From Miscanthus floridulus (Eukaryota; Streptophyta; Magnoliopsida; Poales; Poaceae): 64,000 bases of DNA. Positions within the stretch are counted from its first letter, which is position 1. Every line of letters begins with the position of its first letter. This document shows positions 55,461 to 64,000 of the stretch, piece after piece. The stretch is from positions 102,038,320-102,102,319 of the forward strand of contig NC_089584.1 of NCBI RefSeq assembly GCF_019320115.1. The letters run 5' to 3'. Both the position numbers and the translations under genes were made by a program. The notes beneath the pieces were generated by a model. That model was not told where the DNA came from, made no database searches, and was given only the letters and a program-made list of their open reading frames with translations.

Positions 55461-58400
55461 CTAGATAGAAGTGAAGAAGTCAGGAAAGTTCTCTTCTAAG
55501 TAATCCTCGGACTCCCAAGTAGCTTCATCTTCAGTATGTTGATTCCATTGTACTTTGTAGAACTTGATTATACGCCTTTGAGTAACTTGATCTTTCTGAT
55601 CTAAGACTCTAATGGGGTACTCGGCATAAGTTAGATCAGGTTCTAGTTCTACATCACCAAAGTCGATCTCTTGGTCAGGTACTTGAAGACACTTCTTTAA
55701 CTGAGATACATGAAAGATATCATGCACCGTTGACATGTGATCTGGTAGCTTGACACGATAGGCGACTGGTCCACATCATTGTTGGATCTAGAAAGGACTG
55801 ACATAACAGGGCACAAATTTTCCCCGAATCCCAAAACAATGAACTCCTTTCATTGGTGATACCTTGAGGTAGACATAATCTCCCACTTTGAATTCTAGCG
55901 GTCGTCTCCTCTTATCAGCATAGCTTTTCTGTCGGGATTGAGCTATCTTCATATTGGCTTGTATGAGTTTAACTTTCTCTTTAGCTTCCTTGACCACATC
56001 CGGTCCAAAGAACCAACGTTCTCCAGCTTCTGACCAATTTAAAGGTGTTTGGCACCTATGGCCATACAGTGCTTCGAATGGTGCCATTTTAATGCTCTCT
56101 TGATGGCTATTGTTATACGAGAATTCAGCTAAGGGAAGGCATTCATCCCATTTAGCACCAAAGGAAAGGACACATGCTCTTAACATATCTTCAAGAATTT
56201 GATTTACCCTCTCAGTCTGTCCATCGGTTTGCGGATGATAAGCAGAACTACGGATATGTTTAGTTCCCAAAGACTCATGTAGACTTTTCTAGAACTTGGA
56301 TATGAACAATGACCCTCTGTTAGAGACAATGGTCTTGGGTGCCCCATGCAGACTGAAGATTCTATCAAGATAAAGTTTTGCATACTGCTCTGCTCAATAT
56401 TTATCTCTGACTGGCAGGAAGTGAGCTATCTTGGTTAAGCGATCAACAATAACCCATATTGAATTGTAGCCTGCAGATGTCCTAGGCAATCCTACGATGA
56501 AGTCCATACAGATATCTTCCCACTTCCAAGATGGAACTAGCAAAGAATGTAATGGACTTGTAGTCTTCATATGAACTGCTTTGACTCTGACAAATATCAC
56601 ACTTGGCTACATATTGAGCTATTTCTATTTTCATTTTGGTCCACCAATATCTCCTTCTCAAATCATGATACATTTTGTTGCTACCCGGATGAATGGAGTA
56701 TTTGGTAGAATGAGCTTCATCAAGAATCTGCTTTTGTAGCTCTAGATTTTTGGGTACTACCAATCTATCCTTGAACCATACGACATTTAATTCATCAATC
56801 TTGAAACATGTTAATCTCCCAGATCTAACTTTATCCTTAATATGGGCTATGCCCTTACTTTTCTGTTGAGCAGCAATGATCTAATCTTTGATAGTGGACT
56901 CAACTACAATGTTGGACAGGGAACCTTGTTCTATGATTTGTAAATCTAGATGCTCTATCTCTTGACACAATATTCGATGCATAGGTTCCACAATTAGGCA
57001 ATGACAATGACTCTTGCGACTCAGGGTATCGGCAACCACATTAGCCTTGCTCGGATGATAGTGCACTTCTAAATCATAATCTTTAATAAGTTCCAACCAT
57101 CTTCTTTGCCTCATATTCAACTCTGACTGGGTGAAGATGTATTTCAAACTTTTATGATCCATATAGATATGACATATATTGCCCAATAAATAATGTCGCC
57201 AAATCTTGAGTGAATGGACAACAATAGCTAATTCAAGATCATGGGTGGGATAATGTTCTTCATGTTTCTTGAGTTGTCTGGAAGCGTATGCTATGACTCT
57301 ACCTTCTTGCATAAGAACACAGCTAATACCAATTCCAGATGCATCACAATAGATATCAAATGGCCTCTCGATATCAGGTTGTGCTAATACTGGTGCAGTT
57401 GTCAGCAACTTCTTCAATGTCTAAAAGGCCTCTTCACATTCTGTTGACCATACAAACTTAGTTTGATTTTTCAGCAATCCAGTAATTGGCTTCGCAATTC
57501 TGGAGAAGTCAGGGATAAACCAATGGTAATACCCTACCAACCCTAGAAAACTACGAACTTGATGAACAGTTGTAGGTGCTTTCCAATTAAGGACTTCTTC
57601 TACCTTGCTTGGATCAACAGCTATACCTTCAGTAGATAGTACATGACCCAGAAATTGTACTTCCTCCAACCAAAATGCACATTTGCTAAATTTGGCATAT
57701 AATTAGTGATCTCTTAATCTTTGTAGAACAATACGGAGATGTTTTGCATGTTCCTCTTTGCTCTTAGAGTAGATAAGAATGTCATCAATAAACACCACGA
57801 CAAACTTATCCAACTCGGGCATGAAAACTAAGTTCATTAGGTACATGGAATGAGCCGGGGCATTGGTTAGCCCAAAAGACATGACTAGATACTCATATAG
57901 ACCATATCGGGTAGTAAACGCTGTCTTCGGCACATCTTCTCGTCTGATCTTAATCTGGTGGTAGCCTGATCTTAAGTCTATCTTCGAGAATACCTTAGCT
58001 CCCGCAAGTTGATCAAAAAGCAAATCAATTCAGGGTAAGGGGTATTTGTTCTTTATGGTGACTTCATTTAATGGCCGATAGTCAACACATAACCTTAAGG
58101 TTTGGTCTTTCTTCTTCACAAAGATAGCAGGGCATCCCCAAGGTGATGAACTAGGTTGAATGAAACCCTTGTCTAACAACTCTTGTAGTTGCATTTTTAA
58201 TTCTGCTAGTTCCTTGGGTGGCATCCTATATGCTCTTCTGGACACCGGTGCTGTCCCTGGTTTCAGATCAATTCTGAACTCTATGTCTCGGTCTGGTGGC
58301 AGACCAGGTAGATCATCGGGAAAGACATCCGTAAACTCACATACCACTGAAATTTTCTCGGCTCCTTCAACAATAGTTGCACAAATTGTTTCCACTGTAC

Positions 58401-58806
58401 TCTTAGGAAAGGGAAGTTGGATGAGAAGTTGGGTTTTGCTGTTAGGTGCATTTACCCTTATGGTTCTACGTAGGACATCTATGATAGCCCCGTGTTGAGT
58501 TAACCAGTTCATACCAAGGATCACATCTATATCTTGATCCTTTAATATTAGCATATTGGTAGGGAACTCATAACCTCCTAAATCAATAGGTACATGCTGA
58601 ACTACCTCCCTTATATAGATTCGTCCCCTAGGCAACTGTATATGATAGGGTTCTTTTGTTTCCCCAATAGCTATCCCATGCTTCACAACAAATGTACGAT
58701 TGATGAATGTATGGGATGCACCAGAATCAAATAAGGTAATTGCAGGATGCTTAGCAATGGGAAACATACCCATCATTACTGGTTCTCCTTCTGGAATAGA
58801 TTCCAC
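55461..58806 (-). pseudogene. Broken pol of the Tekay element (PR, RT, RNase H, INT, chromodomain)
   Basis: Protease DSGASHTF near 58728. RT begins [11 protein letters not shown] and includes [17 protein letters not shown] and the catalytic FIDDILIYS (about 57790). RNase H starts [11 protein letters not shown] (about 57350). Integrase shows an HHCC finger (HSTKYSIHPG to CDIC) and core segments DFIVGLP and SNRGSLF, where the second Asp of the DDE triad is Asn. The C-terminus has a chromodomain-like segment (YKVQWNQHTEDEATWESEDY), which places it in the chromoviruses. It is broken by stops at 58030, 57703, 57421, 56881, 56394 and 55788 and a frame change near 56590. Confidence 0.88.
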
Positions 58807-59955
58807 TTGAGTATAGAAGACCCTTCCAATTTTCTTCTCAGCCTGACCCTTCTGATTGTTTTGAGCATTGCCCTTGTACTGATTCTGAGCTTGATTAACA
58901 GGGGCTTTGGGTGCATCAAGATTGTTCTTCCTACAATACGGACATTCTTGGGAAAAATGTCCGAGTTTACCACAATTATAGCATGGAAAATTGTGATTCT
59001 AGGGAGTAGCATTGTGGTTTGTATTATTTGTATTATTTTGCTGCTGCGGTGCTCGATGAGTATAAGGCGTATTAGTTGCAGGGCGAATGAAGATCTACTG
59101 CCTGCTTTGGCCTTATTGTGGGCGGAATGGTGCACGACCATGATTCTGGGGATGGTATACTATCTTCTGACACTTTCCACTCGATGATCTGGAAGCAAAT
59201 ATTTTCTTCTTTTTCACCTCCTTGTGTCGGTGGTAATTCTCTTCCAAAGCAATAGCAATGTTGATTGTCTCATAGTAAGTTGCGTTACCACAAGATGCCA
59301 TCATGGTCTAAAGTTTAGTGTTTAGGCCTCTAAGAAAATGATTCTTTTTCTTCCTGTCAGTATTCACATACTCAATAGCATACTGCGACAGGTGGTTGAA
59401 ACGCCCAACATAATGCATCACCGGGTGCTCCCCTTGCTTAAGAGCCAAGAACTCTTCTAACTTCATGGTCATCACACCATCTGGAATATAGTGTGCCCTG
59501 AAGGCATCCTTGAACTCCCTCCAGTTGATTTGGTGACCAGCGGGCTGTACTGCTACCAAATTTGCCCACCATGCACCAGCAGCTCCTCGGAGTTGCTGTG
59601 CCGCAAACCTAGGTTTCTGAACCTCGGTACAGTGAATTAGCTCGAACTTTTGCTCTATTGTCCTAAGCCAATCATCTGCTTCTAAAGGTTCTTCTGCCTT
59701 AGAGAACACAGGCAGACGGGTGTCAGTAAAATCCACATAGGTTGACTCGTCATTTCCGTTATTACGACAGCCACGATTAGGGTATGGTGCCTACTGATTC
59801 TGCGCCAATTCCCTTAGCAGCCTAGCATTCTCTGCCATTGCATTGACGAGTGTGGCTATGACATCTACCATAGTCGAAGGCATTGGCGGAGGATTTGGGC
59901 ACTCATCATTGTCATGGGAGCCACTAGCACCAGTTTGGGTGATAGGACGAGGCAT
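58807..59955 (-). pseudogene. Broken gag of the Tekay element
   Basis: Starts at ATG 59955 (MPRPITQTGAS). The capsid-type core lies in 59736-59308 (WLRTIEQKFELIHC, then FAAQQLRGAAGAWW and FNHLSQYA). A CCHC knuckle [14 protein letters not shown] is at about 58983-58942. In-frame stops occur near 59792, at 59308, 59113 and in the 59000-59110 part. Confidence 0.75.
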
Positions 59956-60115
59956 CTGTTAGAGAAACATGTTTACTTACATTATTCTTTATTGAAAGCA
60001 TTTAAAAAGGTTTCATGCTACAAAGGGTCCTTATTTATTTTACATGTCTTGTATCCCACAAGACAACCCTAGTTTTCTAGGAAAGCAGTAAAGGAACTAT
60101 AACTACTCTAAGCTT

Positions 60116-60652
60116 TTAGTCTTCGGCATCCGTGCCCATATCAGACGAGACCTCATCTTCATCTAAGAAGTACACTAACTCCTCAGGATCCTCCTCCTCT
60201 TCTTCATTCTCGACTTCTCCTAGAGCTACAATCATTTCTTCATCTGTAACTTCACCATCCCCATGAGGAGGATGAAGTTGAGAGTACAACAGGTGGACAT
60301 TCTCATGAAGAATGGCATTGTCCATCTCTAGGTCTTCTACGTAGAACTCCAACTCATGGATGCGTTCATTGGCCACATCCTCTTGTGTCCAGGCTTCATT
60401 CCATAGCTCCATGGTCATGGTGATACCCCTTTGTATTTCCGCCAGCTCTTCTTGATCTTTGGCATGAGCTCGACAAAGAGTGTTGAGCTCCTTATTAAGG
60501 TTCTCGATGTTGGTGGGGTTGCTTGAAGATCCTTCATCTCCTAGGGTCTTGGCACTACCTTCACCAAGCTCGTGGTTTCTTGGTGCCAATTGGTGACGAG
60601 GTACTCCATGAGGTCCGGTGGACTTGCGTGCGGTTTTCTTAGTCTTTGCCAT
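60116..60652 (-). CDS. N-terminal ORF of the Tekay element
   Basis: 178 codons, unbroken, beginning MAKTKKTARKSTGPHGVPRH. A basic start is followed by a predicted coiled coil (about residues 45-125, many Glu/Leu/Met) and an acidic tail (EEEEEDPEELVYFLDEDE). It lies directly downstream of the primer site and ahead of gag. I do not know a function; similar leader ORFs are seen in grass Tekay elements. Confidence 0.6.
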   Translation of the reverse strand: MAKTKKTARKSTGPHGVPRHQLAPRNHELGEGSAKTLGDEGSSSNPTNIENLNKELNTLCRAHAKDQEELAEIQRGITMTMELWNEAWTQEDVANERIHELEFYVEDLEMDNAILHENVHLLYSQLHPPHGDGEVTDEEMIVALGEVENEEEEEDPEELVYFLDEDEVSSDMGTDAED

Positions 60653-61022
60653 AGGCTATAGGATTTAAGGTAGGACTATAAGAATAGCTTGAGGATAATG
60701 GAGGTTAGCAAGAATGGGATTGACATTACTTACCCAACCACTATTAAGGGGAATTATTATGCAAGGTACTCAAGCATGATGTATGAATCGATCTTACGAA
60801 TCTAAGTACAAAAGATTTATATAATCATAAGTACTAGATTTTTAATACATAGGACAAACCTAAGCATATTATCTGCCACAAACTTTCAAATAAGACAGGA
60901 TTGAGTCTAGATCAAAGGTAAGAAGAAAGAAATTGAACTTTCAAAATATCAAGTTTACTTTCTTTGATCCAAATCAATTTGAAGGTTTTCTAAAGTAACC
61001 TACAATGATCTTAGATGGGAAC

Positions 61023-61034
61023 GCTCTGATACCA
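61023..61034 (-). other. Primer-binding site, initiator-Met tRNA type
   Basis: TGGTATCAGAGC on minus, two bases from the LTR end. It is complementary to the 3' end of plant initiator-Met tRNA. Confidence 0.9.
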
Positions 61035-61036
61035 GC

Positions 61037-61733
61037 TGTGGCAGAACCTCCTAAGGAATCGGGCCCATGTGCACCTATCGTTGTCTTAATAGACCTCGGA
61101 TAGCGTTCATGAGTTCCCAACAACTCAATAGGTCTGTCGGGTGTCCTCGGGAAACCCGAATCATCCATGATTCTCTTTTCAAATAGGATCTCAATCACAA
61201 ACATTGTAGATTACAATAGTTTATTCAAATATATACCAGAGTAAAAGATAGCAGAAGTCTTTAGATAACATAGTTACAAACTAGTTGTTTTCAAACTTAC
61301 AATACCATAAGTGTCATACAACCATAGTAGCGGGATAATATTACATTAACTTTATTTATCATACAAACTAGTGCCTTGTCCAAAGGCCATTCATCACTCC
61401 TCATCGTCGTTGACTTCAAACACAGACATGTAGCAGGGACCAAAACAAGCCTATGCATACGACTCACTTGCAATAAGGGTTTAACAAACCCTGAGTACAA
61501 AGGTACTCAACAAGACTAACCCGACATAACGGGGTGTAAGACTTTAGAGATGCAGGGTTGGGTCAAGGTAAGGATGTAACAAAATTCAAAGTCCTTTGCC
61601 AAAAGCTTACTTTTCTTATCCTATTTTCAAGTTTTACCCCTAAGTCCTTTTAGTTCATTAGCTCAACTAAATGTACATTTCCCATATTCCATTCCTTCTT
61701 ATTCCATTCTTTTCTCATATTTTAGTAATTCAC
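61037..61733 (-). repeat. 5' LTR fragment of the Tekay element
   Basis: Matches 51790 onward for about 700 bp and stops at TAGTAATTCAC, where the next element starts. The same sequence continues uninterrupted at about 52485 in the other LTR. Confidence 0.9.
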
Positions 61734-62125
61734 TATCGATGCGGGACCCGTAGGATACCCCGCAAGGGAGAAAGAAGATCTAGTCTAACTAGGATTCTTC
61801 CCATATAATCTTAGTAGTAGTACTATTCAGTAATCCTACTAGGAACTCTCATTGTAAACCGACTAGGACTCTAGCCTCCTGACTATATAAAGGAGGATGG
61901 GGCTCCTAAATAAGAGAACAACAATTGTATAACACTTTACAATCAATCCAACGCAAAGGCTAACGCTGACTGGACGTAGGGCTATTACTCGATCCACGAT
62001 CGAGGGCCTGAACCAGGATAAATCGACTATCTCTTGCGTTAACCATCGAGTTCATCATACGCCAAAGCCCAAACATACTGCCCTGGGTGCCCCCATGGCA
62101 GGCTATTGGTGGTAAAACATCGACA
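61734..62125 (+). repeat. 5' LTR (392 bp) of the right-hand gypsy element
   Basis: Short LTR with TATA box, ending CATCGACA two bases before a PBS. The partner LTR is beyond the window. Confidence 0.75.
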
Positions 62126-62174
62126 GCTGGCACGCCAGGTAGGGGCTTTCGGCGACTTTGCATCCGAGAGCTCG

Positions 62175-64000
62175 ATGGACCTCGATAACATGATCTTCCC
62201 GATGGGATCAACTTTCATCTTTGGCTCATGGATCTACGAGGCGGACAACTATGGCAAGCTTCAAGGCCATCTCCTCAAAGATCTGGATCATCATGAAGAA
62301 TTTCCTATTTCGACAACTACGATGGATCAGCTCACCAGAAGATTCGCGCAGCTCATAATATCCAATTCAAATCAGATTTCACGGCTACGCGCATCCGACT
62401 CGAATTCAAGTTCCGTGTCCAAGGTGAAGTTTCATTCGAGTTCTTTCAAGAAACCGAGTTCTTTTTTGGCAGGATTCCAGAGCACAACCCAAAACAACTC
62501 AGATTACACTCAGAGTTCTTTCAAGAAGTCAAATTCTTTTCCATTTGGGCTTGACGACATGGCAAAATCCTATCAGGGATAGTTCGAAAGATCCTTCAAT
62601 CCAATGCTTGGGATACCACTGACAGGAGCCTAGGAAGGTCTCATGCTGACGATAACATCGCAAGACTGTATCATCCATTGGCCAGGTTCCGTCCCTGAAG
62701 ATAGCGGAACCCAACTAGTCGGCACAACAACAACATCAATCCTACCCTACCAAGAAGGGGACTCGATCTGCGACATCGAGACATCTACTAAAGTCATCAG
62801 CAACTCTGATAGTATGAAAACCAACACCAATAATAGAACGGCTCACGCACGGGAAGTACTCATGGTTCGACGTCCTCGGTCACCATTAAATCCCCTAGAA
62901 GCACCCGATGTCAGGTCATCAGATGAATCAGAATCCAACATATCACCCTTTGCCCAGGGCTACGATGGAGAAACCGAGAGTCAGAAATAAGCTAGAGAAA
63001 GGAAAAACAAGTTGAAGCAAGGGCACCAACACCGTGCTAGGCAGCGCAGGGAAGCCTAGATCAGATATGAGTCAGAGTTGGTTGAATACGATAGAAGAAA
63101 ATCACAACGAGAAGTCGAAGGAAGACGCACGACAAATACGCCTTACGATAAGATTCGAGAAGCATTAGAAGAACTCGGAGCAACTTCACATCCCGGTGAG
63201 AAGTATGAACAGCTCTAAGACTTGCTCTGGTCAACGATCCCGAGAACGCATGAAGAGAGAGACCAATCAAGACTACCCGCCAGATCAACAACCCACAGGC
63301 AAGAAGATCAAAATCAAAGGAAGTCCGCTTTCAAAAGACTTGGGCCAGGTGGAAGCCATAATGGAGGAAGTAGGAAGGAACATAATCAAGGTCACCAATT
63401 TGAACAACCAAGAAAGACCAGGAGTAAGGTGCCTACCCAGACAGCCTCGCAGAATTATTCCCATCAAAACAACAATTGGCCAGAAGGAGGTGCCGAATCC
63501 GAATTCAAAGAAGCCGGAACACACGACAGATTTCCCTGCTTCGTGAACAGGCTTGCGTCGGTACGATTACCTCACAAGTTCAAACTGTCTAACCACTCTA
63601 AGTATGATGGCAAAACTAAACCAAGGCAATGGCTCAGAATATATTCACAATCAATTGAACTAGCCGGAGGAGACGATGATATCAAGACCCTGTTCTTTCC
63701 CATGGCACTAGAAACTATGCCCCTCTAATGGTTCGATAAATTGAACCTAGGGTCGATCAGAAATTGGGAGGACTTGCAAAGAGCTTTCTGTGAAAATTTC
63801 GCGGGTATCATCACACACCCGATCACTCATGCAGAACTGAAAGGACTCAAGCAAAAAGGGGGCGAAAGTCTCAGAAATTACTATCGACGATTCGGCGAAC
63901 TGCGGGCTCAAGTGCATGACATCACCGAACGAGAAGTAATTGAAGCTTTCTCTCACGGAATCATGGCTAGGTGGCAATTTCAAGACTTCTGCAAAGAAAA
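62175..64000 (+). pseudogene. Broken gag of the right-hand gypsy element (partial)
   Basis: One frame can be followed from ATG 62175 to the window end without a frameshift. It starts MDLDNMIFPMGSTFIFGSWI, then has Ser-rich repeats (HSSSFKKPSSF, TQSSFKKSNSF). The retrotransposon gag domain follows (YDGKTKPRQWLRIYSQ, LGSIRNWEDLQRAFCENF, LKQKGGESLRNYYRRF). In-frame stops lie at 62580, 62988, 63057, 63216 and 63726. The pol region lies outside. Confidence 0.75.

Larger units (their letters stand above)
51790..61733 (-). mobile_element. Tekay-type chromovirus (gypsy) with 5' LTR truncated by another element
   Basis: 3' LTR at 51790-55291 (TGTAACACC to TTCTGCCACA on minus). The partial 5' LTR at 61037-61733 is almost identical up to the point where a second element begins. 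The primer site TGGTATCAGAGC (61034-61023) is an exact initiator-Met tRNA match. A purine tract AAGGGGGAAGGG precedes the 3' LTR. The internal region encodes an N-terminal ORF, gag, protease, RT, RNase H, integrase and a chromodomain-like tail in that order. The left target site is probably ATAGT (51785-51789); the right copy lies beyond the nested insertion. Confidence 0.9.
61734..64000 (+). mobile_element. Gypsy element, 5' LTR and gag, runs off window
   Basis: 5' LTR at 61734-62125 (TATCGATGCGGGACCC to AACATCGACA, first dinucleotide TA in place of TG), TATA box CTATATAAA at 61883-61891. The primer site TGGCACGCCAGGTAGG is at 62128-62143. It inserted into the 5' LTR of the Tekay element; the likely target is TTCAC (61729-61733), but the right copy is outside. 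The gag follows. Confidence 0.82.

Noticed and set aside
58747..59187. Plus-strand ORF of 146 codons
   Set aside because: Antisense to the Tekay gag/protease region; hydrophobic by composition only.

Overview
The window is nuclear DNA from a grass, most likely a panicoid (sorghum/sugarcane/maize relatives). Evidence: nested LTR retrotransposons with long LTRs, Stowaway and Tourist MITEs, a Pack-MULE, a tRNA-derived SINE, and two split host genes with GT-AG introns and GC-rich first exons. I cannot name the species. A 100-base N run (30346-30445) marks an assembly gap.

Region 1-14.1 kb is the 5' end of one minus-strand gene, a tryptophan aminotransferase-related (TAR/alliinase) protein. Exon 1 is at 13675-14033 and exon 2 runs off the left edge at 113-1. 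The intron between them is 13.56 kb. It holds an 11-kb non-autonomous copia/Sirevirus-like element (787-11773, target duplication CTCTT) that itself interrupts an older DNA element, plus Stowaway and Tourist MITEs. The retroelement has a broken gag, no visible pol, and a second transcription unit with its own TATA box and leader intron. It carries about 20 copies of a near-perfect palindrome, TACCGGAC-N2-GTCCGGTA.

Region 14.1-30.3 kb is transposon DNA: an inverted MITE pair at the TAR promoter; a GC-repeat gypsy LTR with a MITE inside; a Pack-MULE carrying an in-frame MYC2-like/patatin-like chimera; a Stowaway MITE split by a 10.2-kb gypsy-type element (18476-28694, GTCAT) with a gag-like sense ORF and a large antisense ORF; and a gypsy LTR cut by the gap.

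Region 30.4-37.4 kb holds the other host gene, plastidial alpha-amylase AMY3 (minus strand). Eight exons cover the transit peptide, two CBM45 modules and the start of the GH13 barrel. Two +1 homopolymer shifts lie in exon 7, and all exons after exon 8 are absent where the gap begins. A SINE and a LINE tail sit in one intron.

Region 37.4-64 kb appears to be an old MULE-like element with two convergent degenerate genes (GRF zinc-finger-like on plus, plant mobile domain-like on minus). It is cut up by a Tekay-type LTR (38437-42216), a solo LTR (45084-50797, CCTTC) holding a solo LTR of the second gypsy family (49201-50481, GGACT), and a Tekay chromovirus (51790-61733) whose 5' LTR is truncated by another gypsy element (61734 to the window end). 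Most TE-linked reading frames are broken mainly by in-frame stops. LTR differences are mostly C/T or G/A, as expected of old, methylated repeats.
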